From Chrysopilus asiliformis (taxonomy: Eukaryota; Arthropoda; Insecta; Diptera; Rhagionidae), in NCBI GenBank assembly GCA_964034945.1, contig OZ035962.1, forward strand, positions 46,470,386-46,534,385: DNA of 64,000 nucleotides. The letters are read 5' to 3'. Positions 22,172-30,902 of the stretch are shown here, one piece after another. Within the stretch, counting starts at the first letter, position 1. Every line of letters begins with the position of its first letter. The notes below the pieces were generated by a model. The model was not told the origin of the DNA, searched no databases, and saw nothing but the letters and a program-made list of their open reading frames with translations. Made by a program: the position numbers and the translations under genes.

Positions 22172-22494
22172 TATTGGATCATTTCAGATCATTTGATGTT
22201 TAACAAAAAAAAATTAATATATGAATATATTCAAAACTCGATAAAGCTTCACAAAAATCAAATTTACCACAAAGAAAAACCTCTAAAAATCATTTAAACA
22301 AACAAATTTTGTCATGGGACTGAAAAATCTGCAATTAGGCCATAGTCCCCGTGTTGCAGTTGGTCTGCCCTTAAAAACTTCGTCCAAATCGGTTGAGTAC
22401 TTCTCAAATTTTGAACACAAGCCTTAAAACCTATAAGGTTATTATAATATATGAATAACATTTAAACAATAAAATCAAAAATTAAAAAAAAAAT

Positions 22495-22580
22495 AATCCC
22501 ACAGGAGGAGTTGAACCCACAGAAACATTTACTCGGAGCTAATCTTTTCCACGCTACACTATTCAATCACTCAAAAATTC
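22495..22580 (-). repeat. tRNA-like (Pol III) segment, minus strand
   Basis: Read on the minus strand it has a good B box, GGTTCAACTCC, and an A-box-like TAGTGTAGCGTGG upstream at suitable spacing. The stems do not pair convincingly as a tRNA. It is probably the head of a tRNA-derived SINE or a tRNA pseudogene. Confidence 0.4.
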
Positions 22581-22741
22581 GGTGACGAATATACGTTTAA
22601 AAAACTCTGTTGATTTACCCGTCAAACATAATATTTTTTGAATATATAAATACGTCAAACACTTTTTTGAATTCATGATTTCGATCAAAGTTTGCTTAAT
22701 TTGTTGCACCTATAATACATTTAAACAACTAATGCCAGAAT

Positions 22742-22822
22742 TGTGAGTGGCTCAATCGCTATGTCTGTTGGGGTGCAAGCTATTGGTCCCTGGTTCGAAT
22801 CCTATGTGCCGCAATTTTTATT
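22742..22822 (+). repeat. tRNA-like (Pol III) segment, plus strand
   Basis: An A-box-like TGGCTCAATCG at about 22748 and a consensus B box GGTTCGAATCC at about 22792. The T-stem and acceptor stem do not pair well, so this is not a functional tRNA gene. It lies 240 bp from a similar minus-strand segment. Confidence 0.4.
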
Positions 22823-22920
22823 ATTTTTAAAATAAGCTTGTAGGTGAGGGGAGAAGTGGGAGCGGGGTCGACTTATTTAAGTAAAACGATTTTGAAATAA
22901 GCGCCTTTAGTATAATAGGA

Positions 22921-23530
22921 ATGTACTTGTCAATTGTTGTGATAAATTTTCAATTTTTTCTGTATAGTCCTTAATACTTTTGTTTCCTTGTTTACACTCT
23001 TTTAACTGTGCGAGAATAGCAACTGAAGTTGTTTTTATGGAAAATTTTGTCTTTAGTTTTTCTGTTAATTTTTCTATCGTGTTTATGTCTTCTGTTATTA
23101 TATATTTTGCTTTTCCGATTATGCGCGTTTTTATAAATTTGAATAGCATGTCATGTTGCGTATTTTGTATTATTGATGCCGCGAATTTTATACATTCTAT
23201 GAATGACTCGGTGTCGTTGGGGTTCCCATTAAATTGAGGGATTAAAGCTATTGCTGATTTAATGTCGAATTCCATTTTCGTTTGATTTTTTATTATTGTG
23301 AAAATTTTGTCTCCAATTTCCTTTATTTCCTTGTAAACTACTCTGATTTTTGGTAAGGTTTCTACGTCCGTAGTTAAGTTATTTAACGTACTTTTGGCTT
23401 TGTTAAGTATTTCTGCAGTTTGTTTTTCTTTTTCTCGTAGTGTTCTGTTTGAATATGGTCGATTTATGCTTTTATTGAAGTTAGTTAAAATGTTTTGCAA
23501 ATCGCTTTTGAATTGTGTAGGTTCTTCCAT
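22921..23530 (-). pseudogene. Gag N-terminal part of gypsy unit 1
   Basis: The start is ATG at 23528-23530 (MEEPTQFKSDLQNIL). About 203 codons follow in one frame to the insertion border at 22920. The protein is Lys/Asn/Ile-rich with a Ty3/gypsy capsid-like segment IPQFNGNPNDTESFIECIKFA and a following helical region. There is no zinc knuckle. It continues in 18357-18590 beyond the insertion. Gag would form the particle core. The unit 2 copy (36477-37187) is almost identical. Confidence 0.8.
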
Positions 23531-23585
23531 TGAAAGAAAAAGCAAAAGTTAAGAAATTTATTTTATTTTATTTTATTTCTTTATT

Positions 23586-23816
23586 TCATTTTTTTTTATT
23601 TTTATACAGTACAGGTGTGGTTAAGTATTTCTTTTTCAAATTTTTCTTATGGTTTTTATATATCAAATATAGAATTTCTATAATTTTTATGGCTACTATA
23701 ACATACATTAAAATTAAAATTTCCGCATTTTCTAAGCTAACTTTATCTATGACAATATTATTGGCTACTTGGCCTGTATTTTCAACTTTTTTTTTTTTTG
23801 ATTGGGTTTTACCCAT
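23586..23816 (-). CDS. Small membrane-type ORF upstream of gag, unit 1
   Basis: A 76-codon ORF from ATG 23814-23816, ending about 55 bp before gag. It starts MGKTQSKKK, fitting the N-myristoylation pattern (Gly2, Ser6). Residues of roughly 28-50 form one hydrophobic helix (ILILMYVIVAIKIIEILYLI), followed by a basic tail. Unit 2 has the same ORF (37230-37460) with one Lys fewer and a slightly different C-terminus. Related 412/mdg1 elements also have small ORFs ahead of gag, as far as I remember. A role is unknown; I infer a membrane-associated peptide. Confidence 0.5.
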   Translation of the reverse strand: MGKTQSKKKKVENTGQVANNIVIDKVSLENAEILILMYVIVAIKIIEILYLIYKNHKKNLKKKYLTTPVLYKNKKK

Positions 23817-23828
23817 TATAAAGATATA

Positions 23829-24776
23829 GGGTAGACCGGGGCTAGTAGACCCACTTTTTATAATCTACTTTATAAAAGTTTTACTGTAATTATTTCAGGT
23901 GTAGTAAAGACGTTTTTGGTTGGTTTATTCAATTGTGTTTCTTAGTCAATCTTTTATTTTGACTAATTATAAGTGTTTCAAATATTTTTTTCATTTTAAA
24001 AAAAGTTGTTCGATGAGTCGACGAACCCCGTGTCTGGGGTTTGTTGACTCTGTGAACGGGGTTATTTGACTCTATACTTTTTATGTGGAAAATGTGTTGG
24101 AACATATTAAAAAACTATATTAATTCTGAAAAAATATATTCTTTAAAAAATTAATAACATTTCAGATTAACATAAATTAACACCCTGATTGCGAGTGTCG
24201 TGTCGTTTTCGACAAGAGTCGTTTTACGTGTTGTTGGTAGAAAAACACTAACAACAACACGTAAAACGACTCTTGTCGAAAACGACACGACACTCGCAAT
24301 CGGGTGTAAATTTCATCTAATTTAAAAAAATAAAATTAATTAACAAAAAAAATATAGGTAATTCATATCGAGTCATTTAAACCCAGTATACTGTGAGTCA
24401 ACTAGCCCCAAGCCGCCATTTTATTTTTAACACACTCGTGAGAAAAAATGAAAAGGTATGGGTCAGAAAATGCTTCACTAACTCGTTAACTCATACATAA
24501 ATTTTCACTTGAAATCACTGACGAGTTCAATACAATGAAAGTGTAAGCTACAAAATAATTTAATTAACAAGAAAAAAAATTACTCAGACGCTTGAAATTT
24601 CGTTTTTTCCCCTCACAGTTCGTTCCAAGAGCACTGTGGTCTAACGACATTGGTTCACTGATAGCTGTTAGTCGACTGAATAAACAGTCCAATTCACGCA
24701 GGTTTGTTTTCAACCGTGGTTGACTTAACCGCAATGAGTCTACTTACCCCTATAGCCAACTAACCCCGGTCAGCCC
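23829..24776. mobile_element. 0.95-kb TIR element (TA target) in the leader of unit 1
   Basis: The ends are imperfect inverted repeats, GGGTAGACCGGGGCTAGTAG at left against GGGCTGACCGGGGTTAGTTG at right (inverted), next to TA at 23827-23828 and 24777-24778. Unit 2 lacks it and reads TATAGGTAAATTTT at the same place. There is no transposase, so it is non-autonomous. It carries its own nested hairpin at 24180-24307. Confidence 0.8.
24180..24307. repeat. Near-perfect 128-bp hairpin MITE
   Basis: Arms 24181-24236 and 24252-24306 are complementary over about 55 bp with a single bulged T; the loop is 15 nt. AAATT on both sides (24174-24178 and 24308-24312) may be the target duplication. It is inserted in the 0.95-kb TIR element, which is itself inside the gypsy dimer: third-order nesting. 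Confidence 0.88.
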
Positions 24777-24842
24777 TAAATTTTAATTTAAACAAAATAA
24801 TTTTTGCTTACTCTTAGTTATTTATTATTTTTTTTTTTAATT

Positions 24843-25037
24843 TTATTTAGTTGTTTTTTCGTTTTCTCTTCCAGAATTTTGTATTTCAATTTTCCTTCCG
24901 GAGTGCTCGATATTTGTTGTAGCTTCCGTCAGTCTGCTATCTGTTGATTCAGCTTGAATCTTTTTCCTCCTCTTTGTTTTCTGGGCTTCGCTGTTGGTTT
25001 TCTTGTTCGGGACGTTAGTTTTGAACAATTTAAACAA
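24843..25037 (-). other. Charged open frame in the leader of unit 1, no ATG
   Basis: About 64 codons rich in Lys, Glu and Ser (LFKTNVPNKKTNSEAQKTKRRKK...). No ATG lies in this frame; an upstream stop sits near the primer site. It is conserved in unit 2 (37539-37733) with a single change. It may be decayed coding sequence or simply leader RNA. Confidence 0.3.
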
Positions 25038-25133
25038 ATTACTAAATTTTTCGTTGATGTCCTCTTTCCAGCTGGTTGATATTACTCCAAGTTGATTTTT
25101 CTAGATGTTTTCAGCAATTTCTTCTTGATCCGA

Positions 25134-25147
25134 TGTCACGGTCGCCA
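25134..25147 (-). promoter_or_regulatory. Primer-binding site of gypsy unit 1, tRNA-Arg type
   Basis: On the minus strand, directly after the LTR, TGGCGACCGTGACA. This is the tRNA-Arg primer site I associate with the 412/mdg1 group. The same site follows LTR 3 at 37830-37843. Confidence 0.85.
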
Positions 25148-25573
25148 TGTAGTGAATTTAATGTTGGGAGCAGCAAATATGCTTTAACTCCATTCGAAGT
25201 AGCTAAAAAGCACAACTTCGTTAATCGATGGGAGCAGCGATATATCGCGTTGACTCCAGTTGGGAGCAGGCGATATATCGCCTTAACTCCAGGTCTAAAT
25301 AAGACAAGACTTTTGTGATACTAAGACAGTCGTTTATTAGACTCACTTTCTTTTATATCATTTTAATGCTTACATAGCTAAAGTTTATAATTATTGATTA
25401 ATGTCTACTTTTGCTGATTCACATCAATTTGTTTACGCTCGCGATGGACTCGCGATCAAAAATGTCGACGCAGGTATTTCATACTAGCAGAGTGCATTGA
25501 CACACGTGCTACTTCATAAATTGATGTGAATCATTGTTTTGATTTCTTATGCATGTTAATTATGCATATCACA
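25148..25573 (-). repeat. LTR 2 (shared middle LTR) of the dimer
   Basis: 426 bp, TGTAGTG...TATCACA on the plus strand. It has element sequence on both sides: the primer site of unit 1 to the left and the polypurine tract of unit 2 (25574-25588) to the right. A single LTR between two internal regions is the hallmark of a tandem element. Confidence 0.93.
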
Positions 25574-25812
25574 CCTTCCCCCTTTTGGAAAAAAATGAAT
25601 TTGATACAATTCATTTTTTTACATAACTTTTCTACTTGCATAATACAAAATTCTTACTATATAATTTACATATATATTATTTGAAAACAAAGAAATTAGT
25701 TATAAAATTATTATTATTTTTTTTTTTTTTAATTTTTTTTTTTATTGTTATTACAAATTATTATTACAAATTATTATTACAAATTATTATTACAAATTTA
25801 AAATACTAATAT

Positions 25813-27265
25813 TTATTGATATAATTTCCTTAATCGATTTTTGTGTATTTTAGTAATGTTATTTGTTTTGGCTTTTACTGTGCAATTTGTTTTATCAATT
25901 GAAATTATTGTATATGGTCCAGTGAATAATGGATCCAATTTTCTTCTGTTTTCATTTGATATTAATACTTCGTCCCCTATATTTAATTTTAATGGATTTG
26001 CACAAAGGTCATTTTGAATCTTTTGTTTTACTTTTGCCTTTTCCAACAACTCTCTAGCTTTTACTAGTGTTTTTTGCAATTTGAATTTCAATTCGTTACT
26101 ATATAGGTCGTGGTCGTAAATAGGGTCGGGTTTTCGATAAGTTAGTTCCATAGGTACGTTTGTCTTTTTACCAAAAATTAGTTCAAATGGAGTATATCCA
26201 TGCACTGAGTTTGGAGATGTGTTGTATGCAAAGCTGTAGTATTGTATCCCCGTCATCTTTATTGATATTAACAAATGATCGTAGGTATTCATTGAGGCAT
26301 TTGTGATTTCTTTCTAACGCACCAATTGTTTCGGGATGTGCTGCTGTAGCAAAAAGATGTTCAATTTTTAGGACTTTACATATTTCAGAAAAAACTTGAT
26401 TTTTGTATTCTGTTCCCAAGTCTGTTTTAATTTTATTCATTGGTCCGTAAATTAGAATAAAGCCTTGAACTACAGCTCTTGCTACTGTAGCTGCCTCTTT
26501 ATTTGGTATTGGGATTGTTATAACATACTTTGTTAAATCGCACTAAATTGTAACTGCGTATCTATTGCCATTGTTAGTTTTCGTTAATGGACCAACGGTA
26601 TCTATTGATACAATATCAAATGCTTGTGCAGGTGTTGTTGTTATCTCAAAAAACTCTTTGTGGTGCTTTTGATGCTTATTTTTGGCACATATTTCACATT
26701 TTTGTACAAATTTAGCAATAGTTTTCTTCATGTTTTTCCATTTAAAAATTTCTTTTAATTTCTTGTACATCTTACTTTGTCCAACGTGTCCTGCTGTTGG
26801 TATATTATGATACATTTTTAATATTTTATCGATTTCTTCTTTGTCATTAATTATAGTACGAGGTTTATATATTTGGATATCCATTTTTTTTAATGTTTTA
26901 TTGGCTAACCTTTTAAATAGAGTCGCCGGTATGATTGTAAACAATGTATTGTCGGCCGACATCCTCAGAGTCTTGGTCTGAAGATTTTCATACAAATACA
27001 ATTCTAGTTCTATAATTTCCCACTCTAGTGCTGGTTCTATGAACTGAATTTCTTTAATATTTATTAAGCGCTTATAAATTATTTTATTTTTATTTAATAC
27101 CTCGATTTTTATTATGATATTTGTGTTAATTTCTCTCGAGATTTCAAAATTTAGTTCCGGTAGATATGCTACTTTACTTGGTGAAAGTATTTCATAGACG
27201 TGTAGTTGATCAGTCTCCACAATCGTATGTGATTTAGTAGCTTGTGTTTGTTCAGTTTGGTTTTT
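25813..27265 (-). pseudogene. Integrase of gypsy unit 2, broken
   Basis: Almost identical to 16893-18356, sharing the internal TAG and the frameshift at about 26220-26290. Unlike unit 1 it keeps the DIVSIDTVGPL first-Asp segment in frame with the zinc-binding part. The protein's N-terminus is cut at 27265 by the Helentron; sequence resumes as gag at about 36329. Shared nonsense changes show that the element was already defective before the doubling, so any mobility must have come from enzymes supplied by other copies. Confidence 0.85.
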
Positions 27266-27267
27266 AT

Positions 27268-27296
27268 ACCCGTATGGTGAAACCAAAGGGTATATT
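27268..27296 (+). repeat. Helentron left-end subterminal inverted repeat and hairpin
   Basis: ATACCC at the left pairs with GGGTATAT about 14 nt further on. The included ACCCGTATGGTGA is repeated inverted near the right end of the element and at the ends of the short HINE copies in this window (45180-45195, 46128-46142, 53173-53185, 53624-53638, 63633-63646). Confidence 0.85.
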
Positions 27297-27395
27297 AATT
27301 TTGCTTTACCGTTTGTAACGCCAAGATCCCGTCATCACACACAAAAATGAATTACACCAGTGTGTTTAGAATGATAAAAAAAATTGAATTTTGCA

Positions 27396-27471
27396 TGTCC
27401 GTCCGTCTGTCTGTCCGTCTGTCTGTCCGTCTGTCTGTCCGTCTGTCTGTCTGTCCGTCTGTCCGTCTGTG
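27396..27471 (+). repeat. GTCY microsatellite
   Basis: About 19 units of GTCC/GTCT. Microsatellites of this kind inside DINE-1/mini-me elements are known from Drosophila. The HINE at 53169 has only about three units at the same place, and the HINE at 63595 reaches the window edge just at this point. Confidence 0.9.
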
Positions 27472-28493
27472 GCGCGGATTGCGGACGCACGGATTGAGCT
27501 ACAGACTTGAAATTTTACGCAGATTCGTTTTTCGTAAAATGCGAGGCTAAGTTCGTTAATGGGCAAAAATGGACCATTAGGGGGGGTACCCCCCATACGA
27601 ACGAAATCGTTTTTTGCGAATATCTCAAAAACGGTACATGTTATCGAAAAAGTTCAAGAACAAAAGTTATTTAGAATATTATTCTACATAAATCTCTCAT
27701 ATATCAAAATCCGATTGGAATAAATTTTAAAAAATCTTATTGAAAAGTTTGACTTCAAAGAGGAATTTTGATACAACTGTTCGCCGCTCAATTAAACTTA
27801 TAATATTGCAGCGTATAAAGTATTTTACGAACGAATTTTAACAATTGTAGCACTTTTATACCCTATATGGGGAAACTAAAAAGCTATACGCCAACAGCCT
27901 GTCGTTATACACAACGATGAATTCCGCCAGTGTGTTTAGAAGACATGAAAAATGGATGTATCCGTACATGTGTGATTACGGTTTTCACTGAACGGATTGA
28001 TCCAAAGACATTGGGTGTCATTAGCAGATCTTTTGGGTCTCATGTATTACATTAGACCGACATTTCCTTCGATGGATCAGACAAGCAACTGACCTTTGGT
28101 ACATCAGTTTTTTCACAGTTTTTCGAGAACGGACCGTTAGATACTACATCGGAAAGGTGTAAAATAATATCTAACATTAATATTGTCTATAATTCAATTC
28201 TTATATTCCTTCTTATGAAAGTTAAACATGCCAACCGAGCGATACTTTGAACCTCGGGCTAATATTGTCTTTATCAAAAACATTTTTTACTCTTCGAAAC
28301 TTTTGTCATAGTGCGAATATAATTTTGATGATTTACTGACAAAAAAATTACTTAAATAATTTTAAAATAAGTACTTAAATAATTAAAACATCCGTTAAAT
28401 ATTGGACTACTTGCACCTTAGGTAGAAAACGCCCAAAAACCCATTTGCCCAGAAAATACTCATATCAGGTAAATTACAAATTCCAGTAATTAA

Positions 28494-28717
28494 GGGCATC
28501 ATTATGACTAACACACACACACCTTTCGGAAAAAAATGGATTTTTGGAAAATCCCGGTTGTAAGAGTCGTCTTCCCGACCAATGAGATCAAAGCTGTCAA
28601 CAATAATCTCATTAAAAACCTCATTAGGTTTTTAATCAGATTATTGTTATGGCTCTTACAACCGGGATTTTCCAAAAATCCATTTTTCCCCAAAAGGTGT
28701 TTGTCATAATAATGCCC
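28494..28717. mobile_element. 224-bp MITE with TTAA flanks inside the Helentron
   Basis: Arms of roughly 80 bp: GGGCATCATTATGACTAAC at left, inverted GTCATAATAATGCCC at right, with TTAA at 28490-28493 and 28718-28721. TTAA flanks suggest a piggyBac-type target choice. It sits in the non-coding left part of the Helentron. It creates an apparent ORF on the minus strand that I do not call. Confidence 0.75.
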
Positions 28718-28849
28718 TTAATTACTAGAATTTTTAATTTGCCTGACATATATTGTAATTAAGGACATCATTATATATTGGAACAAAATGGATTGTTATC
28801 GTTAGTTGTTTTAGATACACCAGCAAGTTAAGATCTTAACTTTTAAAGT

Positions 28850-29130
28850 GACTTTAAAACAACATTTTTAATCATCAATTTAAAATCTGTTCCGTGAGGT
28901 GAACATAACTTTTAGTTAAGTGAAATTAAAAATTTCCTGAAACTGAGGATATTTAATCAACAATTTAAAATCTGTTCTGTGAGGTGAACATAACTTTTAG
29001 TTAAGTGAAATTAAAAATTTCCTGAAACTGAGGATATTTAATCAACAATTTAAAATCTGTTCTGTGAAGTGAACATAACTTTTGGTGAAGTGAACCTAAA
29101 AATTTCCTGAAACTGAGGATATATTTTTAA
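28850..29130 (+). repeat. Three 85-bp direct repeats in the Helentron leader
   Basis: AATTTAAAATCTGTTC recurs at 28877, 28962 and 29047, exactly 85 bp apart, within units that also share GAACATAACTTTTAGTTAAG. They end about 90 bp before the first ATG of the Rep frame. They may hold promoter elements. Confidence 0.85.
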
Positions 29131-29219
29131 ATTTAGTGCAATTTTCTTCATTGCTCTAGGTAAGCTAATATATCTTTTTTTCTTTCTGGAATTATAAATT
29201 TGCTTTGATTTTTGTTAAA

Positions 29220-30902
29220 ATGCCTAAATTACGAAAACAATCTGTTAGCCAAAGAAAAACGGTTAGAACCCAATCAATGCGTATAAACCGTCGAAATAGC
29301 CAACATCGAAATGCTGAACGCATTCGAGATGGCATTGCGCGAAATTTGGCACGGTCTAACGAGTCTTATCGCGCGTTAGAACAGGGACGTGATACCGCGC
29401 AACACTCCCAAGATCCTGAATATCGTGATCGGGAACAGGGACGTAATACCGAGGAACATTCCGTTAGGCGCCAAGACCCTGAATATCGTGATCGGGAACA
29501 GGGACGTGATACCGCGGAACATTCCGGTAGGCGCCAAGACCCTGAATATCGTGATCGGGAACAGGGACGTGATACCGCGCAACATTCCGGTAGGCGCCAA
29601 GACCCTGAATATCGTGATCGGGAACAGGGACGTGATACCGCGCAACATTCCGTTAGGCGCCAAGACCCTGAATATCGTGATCGGGAACAAGGACGTGATA
29701 CCGCGCAACATTCCGTTAGGCGCCAGGATCTCGAATATCGTGATCGCGAACAGGGACGTAATACCGAGGACCATTCCCTCAGGCGCCAAGACCCTGAATA
29801 TCGTGATCGGGAACAGGGACGTGATACCGCGCAACATTCCCGTAGGCGGCAAGACCCTGAATATCGTGATCGGGAACAGGAACGTGATACCGCGCAACAT
29901 TCTCTAAGGCGCCAGGATCTCGAATATCGTGATCGCGAACAGGGACGTAATACCGTGGAACATTCCCTCAGGCGCCAAGACCCTGAATATCGTGATCGGG
30001 AACAGGGACGTGATACCGCGCAACAGTCCCTCAGGCGCCAAGACCCTGAATATCGTGATCGGGAACAGGGACGTGATACCGCGCAACATTCTCTAAGGCG
30101 CCAGGATCTCGAATATCGTGATCGGGAACAAGAACGTAACACTGCGGCTAGAGTACTCAGACGCTCCGACCGGGTCCGGAGGCGACAAGAACAACGTAGC
30201 AATACTATTTCCCAAATAACGCGTCGTGAAACTATACGCGGAATCACATCTCGCCGTGTAACTTTGTCAAACGAGAGGGTTCGACGTCATAGGAATATAC
30301 CAAGCAATCGTCAAGCAGAAACCGTGAGGCAGTCCCGTCGTAACATCGCATCGCGAGCCATAATGGAGCCCGAACAACGCGAGGAATATTTGCAAGATGA
30401 AAGAAATCGGAATCGCGAACGCTTTTTTACTAATTATTCTGATATAATACGGCAGGGTCCAACCGAAATTTGTATATGCTGCGGGGGGTTATGGTTTCCG
30501 TCTGACATTAAAAAAATTCAAAAACAACCACTTATTCGGAAACACCTAAATAATCCAGAATTCGTTGTCAAAACATTTTATCTATCCGAGAAATTCCCTA
30601 GTCGGATCGATACATATACTTTTTGCCAAAACTGCCATAGGGGAATTATTAGTGGACAAATTCCCAATATTTGCCTAGCAAATGGTCTTGATTTTCCTGT
30701 GATACCCGAATGTCTTCAAGGACTGGAGTGCCTAGAACAACGGTTAATAGCCCCCCGAATTCCATTTATGCAAATCAGAGCCTTAGGTTGTGACCGACAG
30801 TGCGGGTTAAAAGGGGCTTGTGTGTTCCTATTTCCCTTAACACCACAGTTAGTGCACTTCCTAGAACTTTTGATAACACTCACGTTATTCAGGTTCACTT
30901 AA
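29220..30902 (+). pseudogene. Helentron RepHel, N-terminal segment with 21-aa tandem repeats
   Basis: The start is ATG 29220 (MPKLRKQSVSQRKT). The segment opens with a basic region, then 12 copies of a 21-residue charged repeat (about RRQDPEYRDREQGRDTAQHS, 29411-30160), and another Arg-rich stretch. Then comes a Cys-containing domain (ICICCGGLWFPSD, later TFCQNCHRG) like the DUF6570 region that precedes Rep in Helitron proteins. The frame ends at 30902, but homology passes into a second frame near 30822-30830: ...CGLKGACV in this frame, then PISLNTTVSALPRTF in the next. So one frameshift splits an originally single gene of about 2100 codons, unless frameshifting is programmed. The repeats are likely disordered and highly charged. 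Confidence 0.75.
29411..30160 (+). repeat. 63-bp coding minisatellite, 12 units with 3-unit higher order
   Basis: The unit is 63 bp (21 codons). Units 6, 9 and 12 carry DLEYRD instead of DPEYRD, and units 6 and 9 (with 12 partly) share the RNT variant, giving a 189-bp higher-order period. The repeat is open in several frames on both strands, which explains the overlapping spurious ORFs. Confidence 0.9.

Larger units (their letters stand above)
18591..22920. mobile_element. Composite 4.3-kb insertion in gag of gypsy unit 1
   Basis: Unit 2 gives the empty site: its gag reads through GCGATGAATGTACTTG, while here GCGATGA ends at 18590 and ATGTACTTG begins at 22921. At most a 2-bp GA is shared by the two borders, so no real target duplication is seen. 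The insertion contains a large inverted-repeat element at its left end, a PIF1-helicase relic, a pogo-like element and two tRNA-like segments. It may be one degraded Helitron-type element with later insertions, or several events. Confidence 0.75.

Noticed and set aside
22742..22822. Functional tRNA gene
   Set aside because: The B box is good, but acceptor and T stems do not pair and no anticodon arm can be drawn.
18591..22920. Canonical Helitron insertion (A-T target, TC...CTRR ends)
   Set aside because: The borders read GATGA/ATGTA on the host and the insertion ends do not show a clear CTRR with hairpin; the right end on the minus strand begins TC but that alone is weak.
27396..27471. CRISPR-like or regulatory repeat array
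   Set aside because: It is a simple 4-bp microsatellite inside a eukaryotic Helentron, with no spacers.
29366..30247. Long minus-strand and out-of-frame ORFs over the Helentron repeat region
   Set aside because: The 63-bp repeat is a multiple of three and lacks stops in several frames, so shadow ORFs are expected. They have no family match and the plus-strand frame continues into known Helitron-type domains.
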